From: an uncultured Roseobacter sp.
GTDB taxonomy: Bacteria > Pseudomonadota > Alphaproteobacteria > Rhodobacterales > Rhodobacteraceae
Reading direction: 5' to 3'
Assembly (NCBI RefSeq): GCF_947493125.1
Contig: NZ_CANLQB010000001.1
Coordinates: 186,001 to 250,000 of the forward strand
DNA: 64,000 nt
Under the pieces are notes generated by a model, which was given only the letters and a program-made list of their open reading frames with translations, searched no databases and had not been told where the DNA came from. The number at the start of each line of letters is the position of its first letter. Position 1 is the first letter of the stretch. This document shows, one piece after another, positions 19,990-28,193 of the stretch. The position numbers and the translations under genes were made by a program.

Positions 19990-20976
19990 TCAGCCGAGGC
20001 TGACGCTCGCCGCGCTCTCCGGCAGCTCCTCATCGAACAGACGCTGGTAGAACTCCGCCACCGTCTGCCGTTCCAACTCGTCGCATTTGTTGAGGAAGCT
20101 GAGGCGAAAGGCATAGCCCACATTGCGGAAAATTTCAGCATTCTGCGCCCAGGCGATGACCGTCCGCGGCGACATCACGGTCGAGAGATCGCCGTTCATG
20201 AAGGCCGTGCGAGTGAGGTCGGCCACGGTGACCATCTGCTTGACGATCTTGCGGCCGCGCTCGGTGTTGTAATGCGGGTTTTTCGACAGCACGATCGCGG
20301 TCTCGGCGTCGATGCTGAGGTAGTTCAGCGTGGCCACCAGTGACCAACGGTCCATCTGGCCCTGGTTGATCTGTTGGGTACCGTGGTACAAACCTGTGGT
20401 GTCGCCCAAGCCCACAGTGTTCGCCGTGGCGAAGATGCGGAAGTAGGGGTGTGGTTCGATGACCTGGTTCTGGTCGAGCAGCGTCAGCTTGCCGTCCACC
20501 TCCAGCACGCGCTGGATCACGAACATCACATCGGCGCGGCCGGCATCGTATTCATCAAAGACAATCGCAGTCGGATTCCGCAGAGCCCAGGGCAAAATAC
20601 CTTCTTGAAAATCAGTGACTTGTTTTCCATCCTTCAACTTGATCGCATCCTTGCCGATGAGATCAATCCGGCTGATGTGGCTGTCCAGGTTGACGCGCAC
20701 GGCGGGCCAGTTCAGGCGCGACGCCACCTGTTCGATATGGGTCGATTTCCCGGTCCCGTGATAACCCTGGATCATCACGCGGCGGTTGTGCTGGAACCCC
20801 GCCAGGATGGCGAGCGTGGTGTCTGGATCGAACTTGTAGGTGGTGTCGAGCTCGGGCACGCGGTCGCTGGCCTCGGCGAAGCCTTTCACGACCATATCGC
20901 TGTCGATGCCAAAGACGTCGCGGACGTGAATCTCTTCGGTGGGCTTCATGTTGATGTCCAATGCGCCGTCGGCCAT
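19990..20976 (-). CDS. cobS: Cobaltochelatase subunit CobS
   Basis: CobS is the AAA+ ATPase of the aerobic cobaltochelatase. The protein has 328 residues, the usual length. Walker A GYHGTGKS is at 71-78, Walker [11 protein letters not shown] near 136, and sensor/arginine-finger regions follow ([26 protein letters not shown]). Its 5' end is unusual: the 13 bases touching the start codon form a perfect palindrome that contains the likely Shine-Dalgarno sequence, and a strong terminator for the upstream gene lies just before. It leads the cobS-racemase-like-cobT group. Confidence 0.96.
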   Translation of the reverse strand: MADGALDINMKPTEEIHVRDVFGIDSDMVVKGFAEASDRVPELDTTYKFDPDTTLAILAGFQHNRRVMIQGYHGTGKSTHIEQVASRLNWPAVRVNLDSHISRIDLIGKDAIKLKDGKQVTDFQEGILPWALRNPTAIVFDEYDAGRADVMFVIQRVLEVDGKLTLLDQNQVIEPHPYFRIFATANTVGLGDTTGLYHGTQQINQGQMDRWSLVATLNYLSIDAETAIVLSKNPHYNTERGRKIVKQMVTVADLTRTAFMNGDLSTVMSPRTVIAWAQNAEIFRNVGYAFRLSFLNKCDELERQTVAEFYQRLFDEELPESAASVSLG

Positions 20977-20989
20977 GAGGTGTCACCTC
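20977..20989 (-). promoter_or_regulatory. Perfect palindrome covering the cobS ribosome binding site
   Basis: GAGGTGTCACCTC is a 6+1+6 perfect palindrome touching the cobS ATG. On the coding strand it reads GAGGTGACACCTC then ATG, so the GAGGTG Shine-Dalgarno would pair with CACCTC. It could be a small occluding hairpin or an operator. Both readings are inference. Confidence 0.45.
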
Positions 20990-20992
20990 TCT

Positions 20993-21027
20993 AAAAAAAA
21001 AGAAAACCGGGTCCTCCTCGGGCCCGG
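20993..21027 (-). terminator. Intrinsic terminator after the J-domain gene
   Basis: On the - strand an eight-pair stem (arms 21020-21027 and 21007-21014, one G-T wobble, five-base loop) is followed by TTTT, C and nine T (21006 down to 20993). It is a textbook terminator between the J-domain gene and cobS. The T run ends only 16 bases before the cobS ATG. Confidence 0.8.
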
Positions 21028-21101
21028 CCCCTCTGGTGCAACATATATGGATCAGGCGCAAGGGAAAGGGGCGGTCCAGATGCCCAAAAGCGATAACGCC
21101 A

Positions 21102-21728
21102 TCAATCCTTGAAGTTGCGGCTGCCCTTGATCTGATCCCAGGCCCAGACGACCTCCTGCAGCTGCTCTTCCTGGCTGCGGTCGCCACCGTTCATGTCGGG
21201 GTGCAGCACCTTGATCAGCGCCTTGTAAGCCTTGCGCACTTCGGGCTTGGTCCAGCTGTCCTTGGCCTCCAGGATTTCCAGCGCGCGGCGTTCCGTCGGG
21301 GGCAGGCGGCGACCGGCCTGCGCGCCGCGCCCGGGGTTCTGCGTGGCATTGGCGCCCAGCACCTGGTGCGGGTCTTCGATGCCCAGCCGCGCCCAGGCGC
21401 GCGCCTCGGGATCGCCCAGCGGTTTCGTGGCGCGTTCCCACACCTTATCCTTCGACATCTGGGCGTTCATCTCCGCCTCGGTGGTGCCGTCGAAGAAGTT
21501 CCACTTGAGGTTATACTCGCGCACATGCTCCTGACAGAACCAGTAATAGTCGTCCAACACGTCGGGCGCTTTGGGCGCGCGGTACTTGCCCGGCTCGTTG
21601 CAGCCGTCCTTGTCGCAGATCCGCGTCGACGTCTCGGACGCGCCCGACATGCCACGCCGACCGCGCGGGTTCTTCTTCTTGGAAGAGGACACGGACATAT
21701 CGAAGCCGAAAGGATCAGGTTTGGACAT
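21102..21728 (-). CDS. J-domain protein (DnaJ-like)
   Basis: This 208-residue protein has a C-terminal J domain (about residues 150-208) with the HPD motif at 176-178 (VLHPDMNGG), so it probably stimulates a DnaK-type chaperone. The N-terminal part carries a possible metal site, CDKDGC near residue 38 and CQEH near 66. There is no Gly/Phe region or DnaJ zinc domain, so it is a specialised J protein rather than DnaJ itself. It diverges from bolA, a pairing I recall from other alphaproteobacteria. Confidence 0.85.
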   Translation of the reverse strand: MSKPDPFGFDMSVSSSKKKNPRGRRGMSGASETSTRICDKDGCNEPGKYRAPKAPDVLDDYYWFCQEHVREYNLKWNFFDGTTEAEMNAQMSKDKVWERATKPLGDPEARAWARLGIEDPHQVLGANATQNPGRGAQAGRRLPPTERRALEILEAKDSWTKPEVRKAYKALIKVLHPDMNGGDRSQEEQLQEVVWAWDQIKGSRNFKD

Positions 21729-21802
21729 ATTGGCACCTATACGAGTCGAGGCCGCTTAGTTTAAACTGCACGTTGAAAGAAGGAAGAGGCATCGGCAAAA
21801 AA

Positions 21803-22060
21803 ATGTCTAGACGTCAGCAGATTGAGGACCGGTTGCGCGCTGCGTTTTCGCCGCGCGAATTGCAGGTGGTGGATGACAGCGAAAGCCATCGCGGCCACGC
21901 AGGATATCAGGAGGGTGGTGAAAGCCACTTTAACGTGGCGATCCGGGCAGAGGAGTTCAAGGACATGAACCGCTTGGCGCGGCATCGGGCGATCCACGCG
22001 GCGCTGGGGCCGGAGCTCATCGCGGAGATTCACGCTCTGGCGCTGGATGTAGACGCCTAG
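21803..22060 (+). CDS. BolA family protein
   Basis: This 85-residue protein matches the BolA family: RRQQIEDRLRAAF at the start, SESHRGHAGYQEGGESHFNVAI in the middle with conserved His residues, and a C-terminal NRLARHRAIHAALGPEL helix. BolA proteins bind [2Fe-2S] clusters together with monothiol glutaredoxins and can act in Fe-S trafficking or transcription. I use the ATG at 21803; a TTG at 21773 would add ten unlikely residues. It diverges from the J-domain gene, with 74 bases between. Confidence 0.9.
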   Translation: MSRRQQIEDRLRAAFSPRELQVVDDSESHRGHAGYQEGGESHFNVAIRAEEFKDMNRLARHRAIHAALGPELIAEIHALALDVDA

Positions 22061-22069
22061 AGGCGGACG

Positions 22070-22498
22070 CTAGGCACCTGATTTTTCTGAATTTAATTTG
22101 GAAGGTGGCGTTTCGTGGCCGGTCTGTGGGGTGTCGGCGCCGTTTGCCGCTCCGCTCTCTGCGGTTTGATCCGCTTCGCTGTCGGACGCAGGCGCGCTGA
22201 TCGGAGGATCGGCGCGGTGTTCGGCGGCGGGCACCACGACAGACGCGGGCTCCGGCACCGCCTCCTCCATGGCTTTGCGGAAGACCAGCACGTTGCGCCA
22301 TTCGGTCTTGGTCGACGTCAGGCCGGCGCGTTCTATCGAGGGCAGCGTCTCGGCGCGCTGATAGGCCCAACCCTCGGCGGCCATCTGGTTCATGACCTCT
22401 TCCAGCGCGTGGGAAAACCGATCTTCGGGCGACTTGATCCCCTTGGCCTTCACACCGCGGTTGGGGGCGGGGATCACCCGGTACTGGTACTGTGGCAT
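22070..22498 (-). CDS. DUF4177 domain protein
   Basis: This 142-residue protein has an N-terminal ~65-residue DUF4177-like domain (YQYRVIPAPNRG ... ALEEVMNQMAAEGWAYQRAETLP ... WRNVLVFRK) and a Pro/Ala/Glu-rich, probably disordered C-terminal half. DUF4177 proteins are small and of unknown function. It converges with bolA, with nine bases between the stops. Confidence 0.82.
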   Translation of the reverse strand: MPQYQYRVIPAPNRGVKAKGIKSPEDRFSHALEEVMNQMAAEGWAYQRAETLPSIERAGLTSTKTEWRNVLVFRKAMEEAVPEPASVVVPAAEHRADPPISAPASDSEADQTAESGAANGADTPQTGHETPPSKLNSEKSGA

Positions 22499-22637
22499 GG
22501 GCCGGTCTCCACTCTTGAAGCCCTGTCTATACCAAAGCCGCGAAGGGCGGCAAATGGGCGTCGGTGGGCTGTCGGTATCGCGTCGGTATCACGTCGGTAT
22601 TACGTCGGTGCGCGGAGCGCTGTGCCGCAGGCTGCTG

Positions 22638-24149
22638 TTAACCTTTCAGCTTTTGCGCAACGAGCTGGTTCACGGCCTTGGGGTTGGCCTTGCCGCCGGT
22701 GGCTTTCATGACTTGCCCCACGAACCAACCCGCGAGCTTGGGGTTCTCCTGCGCCTTGGCGACCTGATCTGGGTTGGCGGCGATGATCTCGTCGACGGCG
22801 GCCTCAATGGCGCCTGTGTCGGTGACCTGCTTCATGCCGCGCGCCTCGACGATCTGCGCCGGATCGCCGCCTTCGGTGTAGACGATCTCGAAGAGCTCCT
22901 TGGCGATCTTGCCGGAGATGGCATCGGAGGCGATGAGGTCGATCACGCCGCCCAGTTGAGCCGGGGACACCGGGCTGTCGGCAATGTCTTTGTCGTCTTT
23001 CTTGAGGCGCCCGAAGAGTTCGTTGATCACCCAGTTCGCGGCCATCTTGCCATCGCGGCCCTGTGCCACAGCTTCGAAGTATCCGGCGCTGTCCAGATCG
23101 GCGGTGAGCACCGAGGCATCATAATCGCTCAGGCCAAAGTCACCGATAAAGCGGGCTTTCTTGGCGTCGGGCAGCTCGGGCAGGGTGGCGCCGATCTCAT
23201 CCACCCAGGCCTGCTCGATCACCAGCGGCAAGAGGTCCGGGTCGGGGAAATAGCGGTAGTCATGCGCCTCTTCCTTGGAGCGCATGGAGCGGGTTTCGTT
23301 GCGGTCCGGATCGTAGAGGCGGGTCTCCTGATCGACAGTGCCGCCACCCTCGACGATGGCGATCTGGCGGCGGGCCTCGACCTCGATGGCGGCCTGGATA
23401 AAGCGCATGGAGTTCATGTTCTTGATCTCGCAGCGGGTGCCGAGATGGCTGAAGTCCTGCGTCGCCTGATATTTCTCATAGTCGCCGGGGCGGCAGATCG
23501 AGACGTTCACATCCGCGCGCAGGTTGCCGTTCTGCATGTTGCCGTCGCAGGTGCCCAGATAGCGCAGGATCTGGCGCAGCTTGACCACGTAAGCCGCCGC
23601 CTCTTCGGGGCCGCGGATGTCGGGGCGGGAGACGATTTCCATGAGGGCCACGCCGGTGCGGTTGAGATCGACGAAGGACATGTTCGGGTCCATGTCGTGG
23701 ATCGATTTGCCTGCGTCCTGTTCCAGGTGAATGCGTTCGACCCGGACCAGACGCGCCGTGCCGTCACCCATCTCAACGAGCACTTCGCCCTCGCCGACGA
23801 TGGGGTGGTAGAGCTGCGAGATCTGATAGCCCTGCGGCAGGTCGGGGTAGAAGTAGTTCTTGCGGTCAAACGCGCTTTCCAGATTGATCTCGGCCTTGAG
23901 CCCCAGCCCGGTGCGCACCGCCTGTTCCACGCAAAATTCGTTGATCGTGGGCAGCATGCCGGGCATCGCCGCATCGACGAATGAGACGTTGTTGTTGGGC
24001 TCGGCCCCGAATTTGGTGGAGGCGGCGGAGAAGAGTTTCGCCTGTGAGGTGACCTGCGCGTGCACCTCCATGCCGATGACCAGCTCCCAGTCATGCTTGG
24101 CGCCCGCAATCACTTTGGGCGCGGGGGTGTCGTAGGTCAGATCCAGCAT
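22638..24149 (-). CDS. gatB: Aspartyl/glutamyl-tRNA amidotransferase subunit B
   Basis: GatB is the kinase/transamidase-core subunit of GatCAB, which converts Glu-tRNA(Gln) or Asp-tRNA(Asn) to the amidated forms. From the ATG at 24149, with AGGGAC just upstream, it has 503 residues, the normal length. Family motifs: [52 protein letters not shown], and the C-terminal YqeY-like tail ending [15 protein letters not shown]. An in-frame ATG at 24215 gives a longer, non-conserved N-terminus, so I reject it. gatA and gatC are not in the window. Confidence 0.97.
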   Translation of the reverse strand: MLDLTYDTPAPKVIAGAKHDWELVIGMEVHAQVTSQAKLFSAASTKFGAEPNNNVSFVDAAMPGMLPTINEFCVEQAVRTGLGLKAEINLESAFDRKNYFYPDLPQGYQISQLYHPIVGEGEVLVEMGDGTARLVRVERIHLEQDAGKSIHDMDPNMSFVDLNRTGVALMEIVSRPDIRGPEEAAAYVVKLRQILRYLGTCDGNMQNGNLRADVNVSICRPGDYEKYQATQDFSHLGTRCEIKNMNSMRFIQAAIEVEARRQIAIVEGGGTVDQETRLYDPDRNETRSMRSKEEAHDYRYFPDPDLLPLVIEQAWVDEIGATLPELPDAKKARFIGDFGLSDYDASVLTADLDSAGYFEAVAQGRDGKMAANWVINELFGRLKKDDKDIADSPVSPAQLGGVIDLIASDAISGKIAKELFEIVYTEGGDPAQIVEARGMKQVTDTGAIEAAVDEIIAANPDQVAKAQENPKLAGWFVGQVMKATGGKANPKAVNQLVAQKLKG

Positions 24150-24233
24150 CAAAGGTCCCTCGTCAGGCAGGTCAGCGTGTGCGAGGGGTTTAGGGCAGCG
24201 CAGGGTCTGGGGCAAGCCCTGCCGCAGAGGGCG

Positions 24234-24716
24234 TCAGCGCGCTTTCGGCATGCCGCGCCAGCTGACCTCGACCGTGCCCTCGGTGCGGTCGGGCAGGCGC
24301 CAGCGCGGCAGCATGCGGGCGTCGCTGGTGAAGTCGTCTTTGATGCGCACCACGATGAGGGAGCTGAAGGGGATGGAGAGATCGACGGTCACGATCTCGT
24401 GGCCGACATGCGGTGGCAGCGCGATGATCTGAGCGGGGTCGAGGTCACTCTCGCCGAGGACCGGATCGGTTGTGGGCAGATCGAAGGCGATGGCGGCCTG
24501 GAGGCGGGCGATTCCGTCGTAGATGGGCAGGTGCAAACCGGTCATCTCGAAGTAGGCGCGGGCGCATTGCAGCATGCGCATGTGCAGCGTGTAGAGCCGG
24601 GCACGGGGGTCCTCGGACGGGGCGGAGCAGGGGGCGGGGCCGGGCACCGGCTGGCGGTGCCAGTCGATCCAATCGCCGCTGTCCCAATGGGTGGCGTCTG
24701 CAGGAATGTTGCTCAT
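24234..24716 (-). CDS. Hypothetical protein, 160 residues
   Basis: I do not recognise this protein. It has no signal peptide, membrane helix or obvious catalytic motif. It is mixed in composition, with Trp-containing segments at the start (THWDSGDWIDWHRQP) and a C-terminal half of alternating beta-like strands (EIVTVDLSIPFSSLIVVRIKDDF). It lies between gatB and the 423-codon unknown gene on the same strand, 26 bases from the latter, so the two unknowns may form one transcription unit. Confidence 0.65.
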   Translation of the reverse strand: MSNIPADATHWDSGDWIDWHRQPVPGPAPCSAPSEDPRARLYTLHMRMLQCARAYFEMTGLHLPIYDGIARLQAAIAFDLPTTDPVLGESDLDPAQIIALPPHVGHEIVTVDLSIPFSSLIVVRIKDDFTSDARMLPRWRLPDRTEGTVEVSWRGMPKAR

Positions 24717-24742
24717 GATGCGTCCTTTCCGTCCCGTTGTCG

Positions 24743-26014
24743 TCAGACCGCTTCGGCCAGGGGGCCGTCGTCGGTGAAAATGATGTGGTGGCCCTGTGCG
24801 ATCTCGCGCCGGAAGAGGCCGGCGAGGGTGCGCAGGGCGTCGGCCCGGCCCGCGGCGGCGAACCCGCGTGCGGACCGGACCCGCAGGGTGTTGTCGAACC
24901 CGGTGGCGGCATGGGCCCAGATCAGCGGGTGCAGCTCGGTCATATGGGTGCGCACGATCCAGTCGGCACAGTCGGCGATCAGGGCGCGGGTCTGGTCGGC
25001 GGCGTCATGGCCGGTGCGGGTGCCGCCGATGATGTTGGCGCAATAGGCGGCGAGCAGATTCACGGTGTACTGATGCGGGCTGCGGGTGAGGATGTCGTGC
25101 AGCCCGTCGACAAAGAACTGCACATCCAGCTGGGCGCAGGTGTCGTCATCACTGCACAGCACATCGAACATCACCCACGCGTAGGCGCCGGCGCCCCAGA
25201 CGTCCTGCGTGCGGGCCGCGGTGCGGCGGGCTTCGAGCTCAAGCCGCGCAGGGCTGCCGGCCCGGCGGGGGCTCAGGCGGGTGCCAAGCGCGCGCATCGG
25301 GCCGGGGGTGTGGGGGTCGAGGTCGATCAGCCGGGCGTAATCGTCGGCGATCTGGTCGAGAGAGCTGCCGCCTGCGCCATGCAGCGCGCATCTGGCGAGG
25401 GCGAGCGTCGGCAAAGCGTGGTGCGGCGCGTCGAACGGGCGGAGCAGATCGCGCGTGCGGTCGAAATGGGCTGTGGCGGCGGTGCGGTTGCGGGCGGGCA
25501 GCTCTCTGTCGGGGACGGTGCCGCGCCAGGCCCAGGCGATATCCACATGCGTCTGGGCGACGATGGCGCTGAGGTGCATGTCGTGCCCGGTCTCGGCAAG
25601 CACGGCCTCAAGCGCTTCGATGCCGCTGAGCAGCGGCGCATCCGGGGCCGGCGGCCCGTCGAAGAGCGCATGTTCGACGGCGAGGACCACATCGGCGCGC
25701 GCACCATAGCTGAGAAGGTCGGCCACCGGCATGGCGGCGGGGGTGCTCTGGCGCTCCGTCTCGGCGGTGCGGATCTCAGTCAGCAGATCCTCCCAGCGCT
25801 CCTGCCGGGCGAGGAACTGGCCGCGCGCCTGGTGCCGATCGCGGGTGGTGTCTTCTTCGGTCGGGCTCGGGCAGGCGATGGTCAGCCTGTGTTCGGGGTG
25901 GGCAAGGTGCGCTGCCCTCCGAGATCCGTGATCGCGTCCCCGCGCTGGCAGGCGCGGCTGGGAGCGGCGGACGGAGGCCAAACCACGTTTGGCGGGGCGA
26001 GACAACAGCAGCAT
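24743..26014 (-). CDS. Hypothetical protein, up to 423 residues (start uncertain)
   Basis: Unrecognised. The frame is open for 423 codons, but the first ~45 codons are Arg-rich and look non-coding. The convincing part begins around ARGQFLARQERWEDLLTEIR (near residue 63); no good start codon with a ribosome site is seen there, so the true start is unsettled. The body is helical, with repeat-like Ala/Leu/Asp/His segments and CSDDDTCAQLDVQFFVDGL near 290. The opposite strand is also open over the same bases, but its composition (long Gly/Ala/Val runs) looks like an antisense shadow. No function is suggested. Confidence 0.5.
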   Translation of the reverse strand: MLLLSRPAKRGLASVRRSQPRLPARGRDHGSRRAAHLAHPEHRLTIACPSPTEEDTTRDRHQARGQFLARQERWEDLLTEIRTAETERQSTPAAMPVADLLSYGARADVVLAVEHALFDGPPAPDAPLLSGIEALEAVLAETGHDMHLSAIVAQTHVDIAWAWRGTVPDRELPARNRTAATAHFDRTRDLLRPFDAPHHALPTLALARCALHGAGGSSLDQIADDYARLIDLDPHTPGPMRALGTRLSPRRAGSPARLELEARRTAARTQDVWGAGAYAWVMFDVLCSDDDTCAQLDVQFFVDGLHDILTRSPHQYTVNLLAAYCANIIGGTRTGHDAADQTRALIADCADWIVRTHMTELHPLIWAHAATGFDNTLRVRSARGFAAAGRADALRTLAGLFRREIAQGHHIIFTDDGPLAEAV

Positions 26015-26234
26015 TCACAAGGTCCAGGTTGATACGGACGAAGGTCGCCAAACTTTGGGGCTGAAACATGGCGCTGCCGGGAAGATATCTCGGTGATTCC
26101 AGCGCTGCCTAGAGACAATGGGACGCAGTTTGGATGAATTCGGCGGGAGCGTTCACCCGGCGGTTGAGCGAACCCGTGCCGTGTCTATTTCCGGTCGGTT
26201 GCGCGACAGGGCAAAACCGTCGCATAGAGGCAGG

Positions 26235-26885
26235 ATGAGACTGATCGTGATCCTGATGGCGGCGCTTGTGGGCCTCCTGCCCGCTGCCGTTGCCGCCCAG
26301 TCCGAGGCGCGAGAGCCGCTGCCGCGGATGCGGTGGAGCCACATGGAGAACCACAGGCTGTGGCACGCCGCGGCCTTGCAGGCGCTGCAGACCCACGGGC
26401 GCCCGCTCGTCGATATGGTGCCGGGCGATATTGCCGACTGGTGTCCCTATTATGAAGTGGCGGGCCGCGCCGGGCGCGAGGCCTTCTGGGTCGGGTTCAT
26501 GTCGGCGCTCGCCAAGCATGAGAGCACCTACAAGCCCTGGGCCGTGGGGGGCGGGGGCCGGTGGTACGGGCTGTTGCAGATCCTGCCGGCCACGGCCCGG
26601 GGCTATGGCTGCCGGGCGGGCAGCGGGGAGGCGCTGAAGAATGGCGGCGACAATCTGAGCTGTGCCATCCGTATCATGGCGGTGACGGTGCCGCGTGACG
26701 GGGTGATTGCCGGGCGCGACACCAAGTGGCGCGGGGTGGCCGCGGACTGGGGGCCGATGCGGGTGCCCTCGAAGCGGCGCGATATCGCGAACTGGGTGAG
26801 CGCCCAGCCCTATTGCGCGGCGCCCCCGGACCCGGTGAAGCCGCAGCGCAGACGCCCGCCGCGCACCCATGGTGAGGACCGGTAG
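26235..26885 (+). CDS. Lytic transglycosylase-like exported protein
   Basis: This 216-residue protein starts with a signal peptide (MRLIVILMAALVGLLPAAVAAQ). The centre matches the SLT goose-lysozyme-type fold: MSALAKHESTYKPWAVGGGG supplies the catalytic Glu (in KHES), followed by WYGLLQILPATARGYGC and NLSCAIRIMA. It should act on peptidoglycan in the periplasm. I use the ATG at 26235 with AGAGGCAGG upstream; an in-frame start at 26118 adds an implausible N-terminus. The basic Pro-rich tail (KPQRRRPPRTHGEDR) has no domain. It is convergent with the next gene. Confidence 0.8.
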   Translation: MRLIVILMAALVGLLPAAVAAQSEAREPLPRMRWSHMENHRLWHAAALQALQTHGRPLVDMVPGDIADWCPYYEVAGRAGREAFWVGFMSALAKHESTYKPWAVGGGGRWYGLLQILPATARGYGCRAGSGEALKNGGDNLSCAIRIMAVTVPRDGVIAGRDTKWRGVAADWGPMRVPSKRRDIANWVSAQPYCAAPPDPVKPQRRRPPRTHGEDR

Positions 26886-26945
26886 GGCGTCGGGCTGCAT
26901 CTCTGGCCGGACCCGTTGAAACCGCCCGTCCGTTCGGGCCCTCTC

Positions 26946-26997
26946 GAGGCCAGGAGGCCAGGAGGCCAGGAGGCCAGGAGGCCAGGAGGCCAGGAGG
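26946..26997. repeat. 8-bp tandem repeat, six copies
   Basis: Six perfect copies of CCAGGAGG run from 26950 to 26997, preceded by a half copy (GAGG, 26946-26949). It lies between the convergent stops at 26885 and 27023, outside any credible gene. On the - strand it would encode an eight-residue repeat, PPGLLASW, but that frame has no other gene-like feature. Confidence 0.95.
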
Positions 26998-27022
26998 CAC
27001 GGGGCGAGCCCGATCCCGTCGC

Positions 27023-27460
27023 TCAGCCGATCAGCGAGAAATGGTGTCGCTCCGTGCGCACGCCGAAGTCCTGCAACGCAGCCTCAAAGGCCGCGTGGGG
27101 CGGCGTGGCCTCATAGGGCAGGCGGATCTTGCGCCCGGAGGTCAGCACAGCGGTGGCGCGCACCGAGAAGTCGAGCCGGGTGTCGAGGCGCATGTGATCG
27201 ACCTCGGCCCATGTCAGCGTGGCCTCGCGCTTGCCGGTGAACCAGCGCAGGCCATGGTCGTCCATCTGCAGGCCCGCCGCGGGGTTGGCCCAGACCTCCC
27301 AGAGCGCGGGCAGGGTGAAGAGCGCGATGATCCCCATGAGCCAGGGCGCGGCCTGCACGACGAGGATCGCCAGGATCAGCAGAGCCCAGATGGCGAGCAC
27401 CACGCCGAGCGCGGTCCAACTGCGGCCCTGACGGTGATAGGTGAAGGGCTCAGCGGCCAC
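27023..27460 (-). CDS. Small membrane protein, PH-like (hypothetical)
   Basis: From the GTG at 27460 the protein has 145 residues. Two adjacent membrane helices (about 17-55) are followed by a beta-rich cytoplasmic-type domain (LQMDDHGLRWFTGKREATLTWAEVDHMRLD) resembling the bacterial PH-like layout seen in YcxB-type proteins. This is resemblance, not a firm family call. The GTG overlaps the SDR stop by 11 bases; an ATG at 27490 would overlap by 41 and adds basic residues. The coupling suggests co-expression with the SDR. Confidence 0.7.
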   Translation of the reverse strand: MAAEPFTYHRQGRSWTALGVVLAIWALLILAILVVQAAPWLMGIIALFTLPALWEVWANPAAGLQMDDHGLRWFTGKREATLTWAEVDHMRLDTRLDFSVRATAVLTSGRKIRLPYEATPPHAAFEAALQDFGVRTERHHFSLIG

Positions 27461-28190
27461 CCGTGACGTCCAGCGTCGAGCCGGTGACATAGCTGGCCTC
27501 CTCCGAGAGCAGCCAAAGGGTGGCGCGGGCGACCTCCTCGGCGGAGCCCTTGCGTTTCATCGGGACCATATGGGCGAGCCGGTCGGCGCGCCCGGGCTCG
27601 CCGCCCTTGGCGTGCAGCTCGGTCTCGATCAGGCCGGGGCGGATCGCCATGACGCGGATATTGTCTGCGGCAACTTCGTCCGACAAGCCTTTGGTAAAAC
27701 AGTCAATTGCGGCCTTGGAGGCGGCGTAGTCGACATATTGGTTGCCGGAGCCCAGGCGGGCCGCAGCGGAGGAGATGTTGACGATGGCGCCGCCGTCGCC
27801 CTGGGCCTGCATGCGGACCACTGCTTCCTTGGCGACGAGCATGGCGCCGATCACGTTGATGTCGAACATGCGGCGCAGGCGGGCGTGGTCCATATCGGTG
27901 AGCTTGGCGGTCTGGTCGACAACGCCCGCGTTGTTGATGAGCGCGTCGATGCGGCCGAATTCCGCGTCGATCTTGGCGAAGACGCCGGTGATCGCCTCCG
28001 GGTCGGCCACGTCGCCCTGGCAGAGAATGACCTTGGCGCCCGCCGCGCGGCAATCATCCGCCACGGTCTCGGCGCCAGCAGTGTCGGAGCGGTAGTTCAG
28101 TGCCAGATCAAAGCCCTCCTTGGCGGCAATGCGCGCGCAGGCGGCACCAATCCCGGCGGAGCCGCCGGTGATGAGCAGAACGGGTTTCAT
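27450..28190 (-). CDS. Short-chain dehydrogenase/reductase
   Basis: This 246-residue classical SDR is an NAD(P)-dependent oxidoreductase of unknown substrate. The cofactor loop TGGSAGIGAACARIA begins at residue 8, NNAGVV is near 88, the catalytic Tyr/Lys pair is YVDYAASKAAIDCF near 152, and RPGLIETELHAKGGEPGRADR follows. It resembles FabG-like and glucose dehydrogenase-like members, but no FabG context is present. It follows pepN by three bases on the same strand. Confidence 0.9.
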   Translation of the reverse strand: MKPVLLITGGSAGIGAACARIAAKEGFDLALNYRSDTAGAETVADDCRAAGAKVILCQGDVADPEAITGVFAKIDAEFGRIDALINNAGVVDQTAKLTDMDHARLRRMFDINVIGAMLVAKEAVVRMQAQGDGGAIVNISSAAARLGSGNQYVDYAASKAAIDCFTKGLSDEVAADNIRVMAIRPGLIETELHAKGGEPGRADRLAHMVPMKRKGSAEEVARATLWLLSEEASYVTGSTLDVTGGR

Positions 28191-28193
28191 GGG

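Noticed and set aside
20977-21101. Possible cobalamin riboswitch before cobS
   Set aside because: The gap is only 125 bases, mostly a terminator, and no B12-box-like sequence was seen.
24737-26032. Long open frame on the + strand over the unknown - strand gene
   Set aside because: Its translation is dominated by Gly/Ala/Val runs typical of antisense frames in this GC range. The - strand product has a more normal composition, though I keep moderate doubt.
26674-27000. Frame encoding a PPGLLASW-type peptide repeat
   Set aside because: It is produced by reading the 8-bp tandem repeat; the rest runs antisense to the transglycosylase-like gene and has no ribosome site.
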